DNA of 64,000 nt, taken from positions 124,001 to 188,000 of the forward strand of contig CAJQUW010003639.1 in the NCBI GenBank assembly GCA_907163375.1, given 5' to 3'. Below are positions 1 to 10,397 of this stretch, in pieces. The DNA is from Prostheceraeus crozeri (taxonomy: Eukaryota; Platyhelminthes; Polycladida; Euryleptidae). The translations under genes were made by a program, and so were the position numbers. Position 1 is the first letter of the stretch. The number at the start of each line of letters is the position of its first letter. The notes under the pieces are model-generated. The model saw only the letters and a list, made by a program, of their open reading frames with translations, had not been told where the DNA came from and ran no database searches.

Positions 1-245
1 CCTTGTGGACCTTTGGCATGCCAAACACGTGAGGAGTTTGGAATTGCGTTGGACAGAGTCTCAAGAGAGTATCCCTTGACATGCGACCGCTGTTCACCAC
101 CTTGGACAGCATTCCATGTAAGGACTTCCGAAACCGCGCAGCAGGATCAGATTTGACCTTGACATAAGGACCATTGTCAATTATATCCTTGAGTTTGCCT
201 TTGTAGTCACTACTGTCCATGACAACGGTGGCGTTCATCCTTACA
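1..245 (-). pseudogene. Penelope-like RT N-terminal segment, inverted
   Basis: Read on the minus strand from about 245 to 1, one frame is open and encodes an NATVVMD block, then a YKGKLKDIIDNGPY segment, a basic linker, and PHVFGMPKVHK at the window edge. These match the conserved proximal part of Penelope-like reverse transcriptases (a 'KGNATVVMD...' block followed by 'YGLPKxHK'). The orientation is opposite to the adjoining RT and GIY-YIG part. The segment presumably continues left of the window. Confidence 0.75.
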
Positions 246-1277
246 TCCTGCTATTTTGAATTTTATGATGGTATATATCTACAGACGGATGGTGCTACAA
301 TGGGCAGCAGTCTTGGGCCTGTAGCAGCCAATTTATTCATGGCCAGGTTTGAATCTCTGGCGTTTCGGTTGGCTGCGGATCAAGGAATTCCAGTTCCCAC
401 CTTCTGGATCCGGTATGTGGACGACATACTGTTGTTCTGGCCACATTCAGACAGTGACTTGTCCTCTTTCGTCGAGACGCTGAACAACCTCCGTCCTACT
501 ATTCATCTTACGATGGAGAGGGAAGTTCAAGGTACAATACCTTTCCTTGACATTTCGATCGAAAGAGGCAATAGTGGTTTATCCTTTGGGGTTTACAGAA
601 AGCCTACACATACGAACCTGTACTTGAATCGACAGTCAGCGCATCCTAAGTCGGCTTTTCGATCTGTGGCGAAAGCCTTGACTTCAAGGGCGTCCCGCAT
701 TTGTTCCCATGGAGAGAAATTTGAGGAGGAGAAGACCTTAGTCAAAAGTGTTCTCACAGCGAACGGTTACAGCAACAGGGAGATCGAAACGGCGTGGAGA
801 TCAACCGAGTGTGCGGCCTCCCAGACCTTCCAATCACATCGATTTCCTCTGCCTTACGTGTCAGGTGTGCCTGACAAGCTGGCCAACATCTTGAGCGAAG
901 TTGGAGTCCAGGTGTCAAGGAAGCCTTCTTGCTCTCTCAGATCCCTCCTGGTACACAAAAGACCTACCCCTCCAAAGACCTTGGGCGCAGTCTACAACAT
1001 CAAGTGCTCTGATTGCTCCTGGAACTATGTTGGTGAAACAGGGAGATGTATTCAAGATCGTGAGAAAGAGCACAAACGATCAGTGCGTAATATGGACATT
1101 GACCGATCAGAGATCGCCAAACATGTATGGGAGAGTGGCCACAGAGTGGATTTGGAAGGCATGTCTGATCTCGAGAAAGAGTCTCAGTGGAGACGGAGAA
1201 TCATAAAGGAAGCCATTTGGTCCAAGAAGCTGGAGAGTGGAAACCGTGTGAAGCATGACATTGGCAATGCTTGGTGA
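246..1277 (+). CDS. Penelope-like RT (C-terminal part) plus GIY-YIG endonuclease
   Basis: Open frame of about 344 codons ending in TGA at 1275-1277. In order it holds an RT palm segment (QTDGATMGSSLGP, then the catalytic YVDD at 414-425), the RT thumb and linker (residues about 110-250), and a GIY-YIG domain. The VYNI and NYVGETG blocks of that domain lie near 988-1044, followed by the conserved RxxEHK stretch. The KCSDC cysteine pair between the two GIY-YIG blocks is usual for endonuclease-bearing Penelope elements. There is no supported start codon, because the frame begins at the inversion junction, so this is a truncated copy. It is uninterrupted over its length, which suggests a fairly recent insertion. 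Confidence 0.85.
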   Translation, partial: SCYFEFYDGIYLQTDGATMGSSLGPVAANLFMARFESLAFRLAADQGIPVPTFWIRYVDDILLFWPHSDSDLSSFVETLNNLRPTIHLTMEREVQGTIPFLDISIERGNSGLSFGVYRKPTHTNLYLNRQSAHPKSAFRSVAKALTSRASRICSHGEKFEEEKTLVKSVLTANGYSNREIETAWRSTECAASQTFQSHRFPLPYVSGVPDKLANILSEVGVQVSRKPSCSLRSLLVHKRPTPPKTLGAVYNIKCSDCSWNYVGETGRCIQDREKEHKRSVRNMDIDRSEIAKHVWESGHRVDLEGMSDLEKESQWRRRIIKEAIWSKKLESGNRVKHDIGNAW

Positions 1278-1492
1278 TATTAACTTTTGACTTTCATTGC
1301 CTTGTTTTTTGCTTCTCTCCAGATTATTTTGTCCCTTCTTGTATTTGTCTTGCTAGTAGTATTACATGACTTCTTTCTTGCAGATGAGTAACTCGTCTGT
1401 TGTCTCTGACCTTTGTCGTTGTGCCATTCAGGCGTTGTACTGGTGATTACTTTTCAACTGTGTCTGATGCATGCCTTAACATATCGTTGTCA

Positions 1493-1542
1493 CTTTACCT
1501 GAAGATGAGGCGCTGTGCGCCCTCGAAAGCGCTTGTGTAAAG
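1493..1542 (+). ncRNA. Hammerhead-ribozyme-like motif of the Penelope element
   Basis: The core CTGAAGA (CUGANGA) lies at 1499-1505. It is followed by a perfect GGCGC/GCGCC stem with a TGT loop (1509-1521) and by GAAA at 1525-1528. CTTTAC at 1493-1498 can pair with GTAAAG at 1537-1542, giving the closing stem. Penelope-like elements are known to carry hammerhead ribozymes in their terminal repeats, and this sits about 220 bases after the ORF, where one is expected. The short third stem (about 1528-1536) does not pair cleanly, so this may be an inactive relic. Confidence 0.5.
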
Positions 1543-1600
1543 AAAAAAAAGGAATATACAACATCGACGATATTCTAAGCGGTTTTTCCGGATCTCCTTA

Positions 1601-2164
1601 TATTACAATGAATTACTACGATCCGTTATTCTCAACAAACAACTGCATGATCACAAGTAAAGACGACGTTCATTTTTCTGTTCAAAAAAGTCATTCAGTC
1701 ATGTATTTGGCGAATTGTAAATGAACTTTACTCTGCTTTCATCTAAAAATGAAACAATAGGTTTTCATTTGTATTATTCCTATACAACATGTACTCTTCA
1801 GATCTAATAATCAACTGACAAAAAATAATGAAATAAAATTTAATTGAAGTAATCGTATCAGCAGTACTCTTATAAGGTGTGCAAAACATCTGAGAAAGTA
1901 GAATGTTAAACTATTATTTGTTGCAATTTGGACGTTGTCTTTCTTTACACATCTAGAAATTTCTTGATTTATTATCAAAATGCGCTTTAGTTCTGTAATT
2001 ACTAAAAAGAGGCAATGAAAAGGAATATTTGTTGCTCGCTTGCAAATATTTTCAAATTCATGCAATATCAACTGATTTTCACTGACTTTGTTACACACAT
2101 GGTAAAAAATGTGTCTATTTCCTATCTAGCCCTTTATAATATTAAATATCTTTGGGCTGTCTTC
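1601..2164. other. AT-rich non-coding stretch
   Basis: Only short chance reading frames. I see no domain, splice-supported exon or terminal repeat. Confidence 0.5.
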
Positions 2165-2660
2165 TTTCTTGAGTGGTCGTTATCAACGAATTATCATTAA
2201 TGATACTTCGGGCCCCCTGACTGAAGTTACTTCAGGATTACTTCATGGCTCAGTATTGGGTCCTTACTTGTTCAGTGTATTCATGTCGAGTCTAACATTA
2301 CACAAGCCAAATGCGAAACTTATTAAATTTGCCGATGATCTCAGCTTAGTGGAATCGTTTGATTCTGAAAGCCACCCTCCTAACTCCTTGGACGCTATCA
2401 TGAACTGAAAAATCTCTACAAGATCGAGATAAACCTTAAAAATGTAAGCAGATAATTATTCGTAAACCACGGAAAACTCAACTCATGTCGAAGTTTTATG
2501 AAGATCTTGAAATTGTTGAATCAATCAAAATTTTAGGAGTTATCATCTGTGAAAATTTATCATGGTTTATCCATTTCAGCAAAGTTGTGCTTACAGCTAA
2601 TCGTCGCCTACGTCGTCAACTACTCGTATCCATTCTATATGTCAAAATGTTTATGTTCCA
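2165..2660 (+). mobile_element. CR1-like LINE remnant (reverse transcriptase)
   Basis: Decayed RT segment. At 2169-2400 the translation gives a FLSGRYQRI.. block, VTSGLLHGSVLGPYLFSVF (family pattern VxSGVPQGSVLGPxLF) and the catalytic region KFADDLSLV. At 2485-2660, in another frame, IKILGVIICENLSWFIHF and ANRRLRRQL match the 'LGVxxxxxLxWxxHV' block that follows the RT core in CR1/Daphne-type LINEs. A frame shift and a stop separate the two pieces. The 5' part and the 3' tail are missing. Confidence 0.75.
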
Positions 2661-2733
2661 TAATGTTTCAAGCTATGTTTATTGATATTATTCGAAATGT
2701 GCAAAGAAATCACAGCCGAGTTTAATAGGTAAA
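2640..2733 (+). mobile_element. Relic 3' end of a piggyBac-type element
   Basis: This segment aligns over about 90 bases with the right end of the piggyBac-type element at 26006-26097 (shared ATGTTTATGTT, TTCAAGCTATGTTTA, GCAAAGAAATC, CAGCCG and GTTTAAT). Its terminus reads AATAGGTAAAT where the intact copy has AATGGGTTAAT. It is a truncated, diverged fragment joined to the LINE remnant, with no left end visible. Confidence 0.6.
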
Positions 2734-2764
2734 TGATGCAAAAATTTATCGTATTGCCTCAGGT

Positions 2765-2918
2765 TTCGAAATGGAATTTAGCTGATAATAAGGTGCTGTG
2801 TAAATTTCTCGCATCTCAGCAGATGTAGCCACCACGAGACATGTTTCGGCCTGTTGGAGCTCGAACCAGCGACGTTGGAGCTTGGGGACATGCTTGCCTA
2901 CCCTCTAGCCACACGGCC
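2765..2918 (-). mobile_element. tRNA-derived SINE (or tRNA pseudogene)
   Basis: On the minus strand, starting at about 2918, the sequence reads GGCCGTGTGGCTAGAGGGTAGG, which contains an A-box-like TGGCTAGAGGG. About 40 bases further on is GGTTCGAGCTCC, a good B box. The tRNA-like head ends near 2848 with AGGCC, which can pair with the 5' GGCC. Other cloverleaf stems are imperfect, so it is not a working tRNA. A tail of about 80 bases follows. An internal RNA polymerase III promoter is implied. No second copy was seen in this window. Confidence 0.5.
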
Positions 2919-2929
2919 ACGGTGCCATC

Positions 2930-4721
2930 TGTTGAGAGCGTGAATTTGTCAGGAAGGAACTGCTTTAACCCTCATCAGCCCCCGCAAATCAATCTACCTA
3001 TTCCACCAACCAGACTTCATACAGATTATGTAGTTTTGAATATTTTCATTGGCTCTTATTTACCTGAAGATATTAATGTACATAGACATTGATCATGACT
3101 GGTCGGACAGAAAGGATTCAAGATTTTGTTGAGATGGGAAGACATTCATTTCGGGACGTATGATATCATCACTATTCTTCGTGCCCGCTGGCCTACATAT
3201 CGTCAGTGTCACTTACCTCTCGCTACTGTAGCCTCTTGCCGAGCAGGTAGAGTTCCTGTTGCTATCAGACCTTAATGTAGCAGATTAATATACATTTATA
3301 TGTTCCGGTTGGTTCTGTGACAACTGATAAGAAGTAATCAACTAAACAACAGCTTCAACCTCTGAGGTGAATGGCTTTTGTTTTGGCACGTATTCGTCAG
3401 TTCACTAGTTGCAGCGTAAATCGAAGCACCACATCAGTGCACAACAAATGAAGAACCGGTATCAACCGGCAAACCGGGGAAATTCAGCAAGTTTAAGGCG
3501 GCGATTGGAACATAACACAATAATTCCATCGAAAATTATTCAGAAACATAGAAAATTATGTATAAAGGTATCAAAATACTCGAATGGTTATGGTTGATAT
3601 TGATTCCATTGCTCAAATTCTGTTACCATGCCAATTGTCTCCTCAAGGCATGATACTTCAGATGACAAACTACATATGTAGTCTGGTCGGCGGAATCATG
3701 TAAAATTGCATTCAAATTTGCTTAAATTAACAAAATCAGTTGGAAATACTCATGACAAATGTTAGTAACGTGAGTCAATTGGACATGAAATTTCATTGAA
3801 TTTGGAGTTGAACTTCCAGTTCAATATTGAAATGGAAATCACAGAACTGCACATGTTGTCTGCTGGGCTGATAAGGGCTAACGGAGGCACATGTAGGGCG
3901 GAATGTATAGGCGCTACTCAGCCATAAACACAAATCAGGAAATCTACAGAGATGGCACTTAACCCTACCAAGCAATGACAGCAGAGCGATTACCAATGCG
4001 TACCACAAAGCAAAATATTGAAAATCTGCGATCGGCACCTTCCCAAAGATTGTGTGTTTACATGAAGGTGATGCCAAGTCTTTAAAAGGAAAGTTTTGGA
4101 ATCTGCGTGGAAGCCCTGTTGAATAGTTGCAAAAATACTTGCAAATATAATGTAAGGAAAAGAGTGTCGTTGGATTTATTTCAATAACATCTCAATAGTT
4201 CTTATTTCGATTAAGTCTGAGAATTTCACGATACAAATACATTTACTCTTGCTGTGTGCTACTTTCAAGCGTTTATCATCAGTGTATGCACAAACTTTTT
4301 TGATGAAATAATTTCATTTTGAATTGCATGTTCAGTCAACCCGTTGTTCGGTCAGGGTTTTAAGAATGTCTCATCTGAAGAAGACCAGTGAATATCAAAT
4401 CCTGAGATTTTATGACTATGTTCCTACCATATTACAAAAACACTTGTCTTCTAAATCTGTGACGGTGAATTCTCATGAAAAATGTCGCAGGGTCTATCTT
4501 GCTCTTCTGGGAGGGTGAGAAAAACATTCACAGAAACACGCGCGCAATCATGTTTGTTAATTTGACAGAGGTCCGATTCGTGTAGTCCTCAAATAACGGC
4601 GTGTCATGCTTCACGGGTAATTCATTCCGTTGAAAAAAGGCAGCCAATTGACTAAAAGACAATTTTCTTATTTACATTCTACACTGCAAACTGTAGAGTT
4701 CGAAAGCTGGCTGATTTTGAC
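2930..4721. other. Non-coding stretch, nothing recognised
   Basis: Short reading frames only. A minus-strand frame at 3793-4077 has one hydrophobic run, but no splice site or family match supports it. Confidence 0.4.
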
Positions 4722-4857
4722 TACGAAACCGATGTACAAAACGAGAATAACAAAATGTTCTATTGTTCGTGCTCATGCACTACGAAAGAGATTGGGTTTC
4801 CTATTGGATTATCCTTCGTACATTTGTTATTCTGGTTTCGTACATCGCTTTCGTAAG
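4722..4857. repeat. Inverted repeat, possible hairpin element
   Basis: The arm at 4722-4758 (TACGAAACCGATGTACAAAA, then GAGAATAACAAAATGT) is the reverse complement, with a few mismatches, of 4820-4856 (ACATTTGTTATTCTGGTTTC, then GTACATCGCTTTCGTA). The loop is about 60 bases. The transcript would fold into a hairpin of about 36 bp. It may be a small foldback element, but no target duplication was found. Confidence 0.6.
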
Positions 4858-5267
4858 TATTTTTGGCATTGCACAATTTACAGTGGGCCTATTCTTGATG
4901 TCTTCTGCTGTTTTAGTTGAACTTGGTGCATGACGATTCATCGAGGGATTGTCAAAAATTGGTTGCAATTCATTGATTGGTGTCACTGCATATTTGGAAT
5001 TGAAACCCATTAGAGCCCGTTGATGCATTAATGCGACACCTGAAGATTAGGCTGTATAAAAGTAATGACGTAATTCACAACAGTATTCCTCCATGAATTC
5101 ATTCCAAAATATCCTTCTTTGAGCAGGTATTGAAAAACTTATTTGAAATTCACACTCTTGAACACACGGAAATCAAATACATTTATCAATTTTCGGAAAT
5201 GGCGATCTCGCGGAGGAATAGGTAAGTAATTTCCTTCTCATTTGATACAGAGACATAACAATCATCC

Positions 5268-5889
5268 AGATACGTCACAGAATTAAATATTTTGTTTATC
5301 TGCTTCGGTCTGCTAGAAGTGTGATTAATACGAAACTGACGGTACATCGAGGAACCTATTAAGTGGGCAAGAAGGAATTCCTAATACCTTACACAGATAG
5401 GAAAAAGTCGTGCGTCGCTTGCGGATTAATGTGAGTTCCAGCAAAATGCTTCGATTGCCAAAATTCCTTCAGATTCGAAGACTTCAGATCATTGCGCACA
5501 AGTTTTCTCCATAATGTTGGCCCTTCCGATCATTATTAAAGAAAGTAGCAGGCGTACGAAAATTAGTTCACTTGATGTTTTCGCATCCTCTCCTCGGCAT
5601 TTCTCACTGTATAGTGCATACATTGAATCGAAGCCAAGACAGCGATGTGTGTTTTGGTGTGTGCGAAGTGTTATCACAGCACGCACGCATCTCTCACTGG
5701 CTCTGGTGTCCTCTGCTGACAGCTTATTGTTTGCCGTTTCCAATAGCAAACAATACACGAATTATCCATTCGAGAAGGAGCAAGTTGTCTAATTCTGTGA
5801 TGTGCCATTTCGATATTAAGTCTAGATATAACTCTTCCTTTCTAGGAAACCGAAGCGCACGCATATGAATCTAATTCTGTGAGATACGT
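5268..5889 (+). mobile_element. hAT-like MITE, family C, copy 1 (complete)
   Basis: Element 5276-5881 (606 bp) starts CACAGAATTAAAT and ends ATCTAATTCTGTG, forming terminal inverted repeats. It is flanked by a perfect 8-bp direct duplication AGATACGT at 5268-5275 and 5882-5889. An 8-bp duplication and TIRs beginning CA.AG fit the hAT superfamily. There is no transposase frame, so it is non-autonomous. A second copy in the opposite orientation lies at 32456-33055. Confidence 0.9.
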
Positions 5890-6261
5890 ACTTCTGAGCA
5901 TTTTAATTATATTCTATAGATGTCACCTAAATACAAATATGCAAATCTGTAGACAAATCAGTCGTTCCACAGTAGAAAATCCAACTGATGCATTGATGCA
6001 GTAGTGGGCTCTAATGTACAACAAAATTATGAATTACCAAAATCTTCAATGGAGACGTTATGTATTTTATTTGTAAATAACATATTTTGAATTGCTCTAA
6101 ACAAAATGCATAGCACTAACAAATCAATCTCGTTGACACTGAACGTAAGGCTAAGTATTTGTGTAATACATTATTGCTGATGTTGGGCTGTGAAATACGT
6201 TCATCCACTTCTCATGCTGCAAAAAATATTTAGAATCAATAACAGCGTATTTTAATTTCAG
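5890..6261. other. AT-rich non-coding stretch
   Basis: No coding or repeat signal recognised. Confidence 0.4.
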
Positions 6262-6354
6262 GTTCTGGATATTATCAACGACGTCGATGATAGTGTTGAT
6301 TTGGATGAAGCTCCACTGATAGACGTATTTCTCTTAAATAGAATAATTGAATAA
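6262..6354 (+). CDS. Possible terminal exon, unrecognised
   Basis: A plausible acceptor (TTTTAATTTCAG, ending at 6261) is followed by 30 open codons and a TAA. The encoded stretch is acidic (VLDIINDVDDSVDLDEAPL, then a hydrophobic end FLLNRIIE). The AATAAATAATAA just after the stop could serve for polyadenylation. I know no family match, and no upstream exon was identified. It could be part of a host gene or a decayed transposase. Confidence 0.3.
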   Translation, partial: VLDIINDVDDSVDLDEAPLIDVFLLNRIIE

Positions 6355-7006
6355 ATAATAATAATTGAGCAAACTTGAGTAGCTGTTAGAGCTCAATAGT
6401 TGTTTATTCTACTTAAATGTGTTTACAAAAGGCAGCAATCATTAGTTATTGGGGAAATCCGCCGAAAATGTGCATTTTGGAGTGTCAAAAAAAGTTACTG
6501 AGTTGATGATGCAGAAAAGATATGTAGATATTGCAAGCACACCATTTATTGTTTTCATGCTTTTGTTTGGCCATGAATGTTTCGCAAGGTCGGTCTTACA
6601 GTGTATGACATTGAATTTACAGGAATCTCCTATTAAGCCATTTTTGGGACCCAAAGGAAAGAATTGCAGCCTTGTAGTATTTGATCTGCCAAATATGGCA
6701 CAAATTTGAAAAAGATTTGGTAGAATTACATTTTTCATAATTAAAAATTTGTGTAAGTTTAAGTTCGAGCGCTCTGGAACGTCAAAAAATGGGAAATTTC
6801 GACTTTTATGAATATTTTTTTATATAAACAATCGTGACATGATGGTTTAAGGAATGGGACGATGCCAGATGATGATACGTCTTTCTTAGGAAAATGAATA
6901 TTGAGATAATAATGACATAATTTGAAAATTAGAATCATCCGAAATGATCGGGAATCATCGGAATTTCGCGAAAATGCACATCTTTGGCGGATTCACCCTA
7001 TTGCAG

Positions 7007-7283
7007 GCGCACTAACTCAGACGATTTGCCAGTAGTGTGTTTAAAGGGATATTTAATAAATGCCCATCGAAATTTCACTAACTTGCCAATTGTATTTCTC
7101 TTAGTTCCGGATGAAGCAAACACTGACGTTGATTCTCATAATGAGGAACTCCAATACATTTTAGCAGATGACTTTGATCAGATTATGCTGAAGCTCGAGG
7201 AATGTGCATTTGAATTCCGCGGCCTACATGAACTACTCTGCATAAATCAATGCTCGAGATGGAAGCTATCATTATATTCATAG
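7007..7283 (+). CDS. Possible exon, unrecognised
   Basis: An acceptor-like ACCCTATTGCAG ends at 7006 and about 92 codons stay open to a TAG at 7281-7283. The composition is protein-like: SDDLPVVCLKGYLINAHR, FTNLPIVFLLVPDEA and a charged helix around ADDFDQIMLKLEECAFEFR. The last few codons approach the edge of the MITE that begins near 7279, so the true exon may have ended earlier or been truncated by that insertion. No family recognised. It may belong with the possible exon at 6262. Confidence 0.3.
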
Positions 7284-8117
7284 TTCAACATTAAAAAGTG
7301 TCTGTATATATACAGTAAAAATTTTTATATAAAAAGATTCAGTTTTTGCGGAGATTACGTTTCCGTGATCCAAAAAAATTATTTGAGCAGTTTCAAAAAG
7401 TCAAAATTTTGCAAATTTATATACTACCGAGATGACGCCCTCTTGTAAGTAGTATGAAAGAAGTTGGATATCAAAAGGAATGAATATTTGCTAATAAGTA
7501 TCCCAATTAAGCGGAAATAAAGCTAATTTGCAATGGAATTTCATGAATTGTTTTATGATGGAAGTCTTAATGAAAAAGTCGAGATATGATTTTTGCTTTC
7601 TTAGCTGAAATTTCAAGTTTTTAATTCAGTTTTTAAGTTTTTTTTCACCGGGATGATTTTATGATTCACTCAATTCATATGTTTCATTTCTTGAATCTGA
7701 ATAGTCATGTGGAATCATTTACATCTTTCAAAGTTAATTGAAATCATTGTCTTCGATTATGTGATTTTTCTCTGCCAGTGGCAGGTTGCCTGTGATATGA
7801 TCGCGCTCAAGAAAATTCTCTTGAGGTTCAGCATCAAAGTAATAGAAACCCATCGAATTTCTCATTCAACAAGCATTAAATCTCCAAGGATGTCATAAGA
7901 ATCTGTAAAATGCTATCATTTCCTTCTGCTTTATGCTATCATGATCACTCAATTCCGTTGTAATTTCTGCAGAACTGCAAAAATTTGCATATCTCACATT
8001 TGGTAGCAATACCCAACTGAATTCACTTTGAGTTCATTTGATAAAATCGAAAGTGTATACACTTTGGGGATGCAATAAATGCCGAGTTACCACTCTATCT
8101 AATATACTTACTCCATG
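7279..8117 (-). mobile_element. hAT-like MITE, family A, copy 1
   Basis: The reverse complement of this segment aligns along its length with the elements at 38029-38893 and 48339-48989. The right end ATACTTACTCCATG corresponds to the TIR TACTCTATG, and the left end begins near CATAG at 7279. The left TIR is eroded and no matching 8-bp duplication was found, so this copy looks older. No transposase frame. Confidence 0.75.
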
Positions 8118-9834
8118 AAATGAACTCTCCGAATGTTTTGATATCGATTTAAGCAGTAAACAAAGAATTTGTAAAAGGGGTCCAATGGACGCAGTCACTC
8201 GCTTAGCTCTGCTTCGACCCGTAACCTGAACACTCAAACCCAGACTAGCGGGGTCACACACATAGCGGCTGACAAAATACTCATGATATGTCTGGAAAGA
8301 TACAGTATGTCAAAAAGATGAGTCAGACATTATGCAAAATTTGCGATTCGCACATGTAAACAAATTCTGTACATCCCCGATTCTGATAAGCGTGCAATCG
8401 TCATGTGATAAATATATAAGATTTTTACATCAAGGTAAACTACCTCTTTATTGTCATAATCGTTTCTCTTCTTCAACAAGTCAGGTGGATAAATTCTGTA
8501 AATCAGCGAATCAAAGTGTTCATAATTTGTTTTTATTGAATGTTTATATGTTAATAGGCCTAATATAGAACAGAGTACGACATCATTCGCAGGATTCCAA
8601 TCTCTCCTGCTGATTATTTGTTCCCCAGACTGCACACAGGTGCTCAGATCTGAAGGAACCGGTGATCCCTGGTTCTGTGCAGTCTCTCTCCAATTGCTAA
8701 CGATCGAATTCACTGCATCAATGGCTTGACTACACACACATTTTTGTGTGAGGAACAAGCGCGACGTAGTATGACCGACACGAGGTTGAGATGTCAGTGA
8801 TGTCAGGTCACACACTCCCAGCTGACTCAGTTTATTTCAAATAAAAAGCACTCATTGTTTGCATCTCTTTGGGATCTCCGCATCAATGATGGAATGACTT
8901 CACTGCATTCTCATTGGTTGTCCAATTAGCAGAACATTTCAACAGCTTTCGTCTCAATGGTGTCGATTCTGACAACTCGATTACCCACATTGCTAATGTT
9001 ATGTTTCAATTTGTCATTTGAGACCAACGTGCAAAATTGTTTCAATTCATCATTAGTAGCTTTGGTGTTAGTAGTCAGGACATGAAATACTTGCGTTATG
9101 GCATGCGAAGTAAAAACTTGCATTCGGCATGTCAGTAGTCAATTTCAGCGGTGAAAGTGTGCAGTTTACAGTGCAGATTTGTGTCACTACGGGTCGTAAT
9201 GTTGCACGAACAGCATGCATTTGTCATTTATAATGCGTAATCATAAGGTCTTCATGTTCAGTTTGCAAGAGTTCAGTTTTTGACATCGAAACAGGATATT
9301 AGTTTGAAGGAAAATTGAGTTGAAATCACCCTCAGATGATCTTTCATAATATTCTTGTAATCGTTTCGAAAACTCGTTAAATTTAGTTTTTCGAAATCTG
9401 CGGATTTTTAATTTTTCTAATTATTTAGGCTTCAGAGTGCTCAGATTCTCTTCACTCAAGCCGGCATTATCGACAATAGTAAGAGAAAGAACAAGAAGCA
9501 GACTCCCTGGCATCTTCATGGGCCAGCAGCGTCTTCTCCCATAAGTTATGTTTAATTACCACGCACAGTCCACGTTTGACGCTCACTACCGCGTTTTACT
9601 CATCCCTGCCCTACTCAAGGCATGAGGCCACACTAGTAACAGGGCAGCCTTCACCAAGGTTGGAACCGGCCGACGGCCCAGCCCCTGCGGAAATTCGGAA
9701 GACCGGCCGGCCGGTTAATTGAATTAGACCCATGTTGATTGTTGACGGCATTCAGTCTACAGTCAGAATAAATTGCTTAGTCAATCATTACAACATTGTG
9801 CAACTTGGTGCATTTGCAATGATATGTATTTAAA
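8118..9834. other. Stretch without a supported gene
   Basis: A minus-strand frame at 8330-8815 (161 codons) has a plausible-looking N-terminal half, and another at 8926-9123 is open for 65 codons. Neither has convincing splice sites or a recognised domain. The words GTGTGTGACC start both minus frames near 8261 and 8815, which hints at a diverged local duplication. Confidence 0.3.
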
Positions 9835-10397
9835 TGTTGCTAATTCTAAAGCTTTGTTTAAAAAATGCTCGTTTGAGAGATCCAGCTCTGTATAATTTCC
9901 CCTTAAAGATTGTACAATCCGTAAAAATTTTGGGTGTCTCTATTACAGAAGATCTGTAATTGAATATTCGTGTTCCGCTTTTGTTTTTTGAAAAAAATCA
10001 TTGTCTCTGCGTTTAATGAAGATTGACAAGAGAGCTCATTACATAATTTTTAGGAACGACGCCAAAACATGTACCTGTGCTCCAGACGAAAATGAAAAAC
10101 GCCGACAAAACTCAGCAAAGATTTGTACTTGCGAACCGAGAGAGATTCAAGCCACTGCCTTCACGTCATGATCCCGAGAAGATTGCTGTGTACTGGAGTC
10201 CCTCTAATTCCTTTGTGCAGGACCGACGTGCTTCAGAAGTCTTTCTTTCCTTTCATTGCAACTTTATTAACTCATCGTTAATCATTGCTTTCTTTGCTTC
10301 ATGATGTATATATTTGCTCTTATGAATGTATGACAACCATTTTGTGTAAACTATGATTTTCATTTTTGAATAAAAGACTTCTATTCTATTCTATTCA
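9835..10397 (+). mobile_element. CR1-like LINE, 5'-truncated 3' end
   Basis: The degenerate translation gives IVQSVKILGVSITEDL, then HVPVLQTKMKNADKTQQRFV and a C-terminal run to a stop at 10302-10304. These correspond to the last RT block and C-terminal tail of CR1/Daphne-type LINEs. The 3' end carries AATAAAAGACTTC followed by (TATTC)n at about 10381-10397, the short microsatellite tail typical of this group. Several frame breaks are present. Confidence 0.65.

Larger units (their letters stand above)
1..1600 (+). mobile_element. Penelope-like element, 5'-inverted copy
   Basis: One Penelope-like retroelement in two oppositely oriented parts. From about 246 the plus strand encodes the distal reverse transcriptase (YVDD at 414-425, preceded by a GATMGSSLGP block) and a GIY-YIG endonuclease domain. 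From about 245 down to base 1 the minus strand encodes the proximal RT region, with an NATVVMD block near the junction and a GMPKVHK block at the window edge. The 5'-most piece therefore abuts the middle of the element head to head. That is the geometry expected of a 5' inversion during target-primed insertion, or of two head-to-head copies. The non-coding 3' part runs to about 1600 and holds a hammerhead-like motif. The element continues past the left edge. Confidence 0.85.

Noticed and set aside
5489-5868. Overlapping frames on both strands
   Set aside because: They lie inside a non-autonomous hAT MITE and are not conserved as frames in its second copy.
8330-8815. 161-codon minus-strand frame
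   Set aside because: Plausible-looking N-terminal half, but no start context, splice site or known domain that I could support. Left uncalled.
8926-9123. 65-codon minus-strand frame with protein-like composition
   Set aside because: Too short and without splice or homology support.
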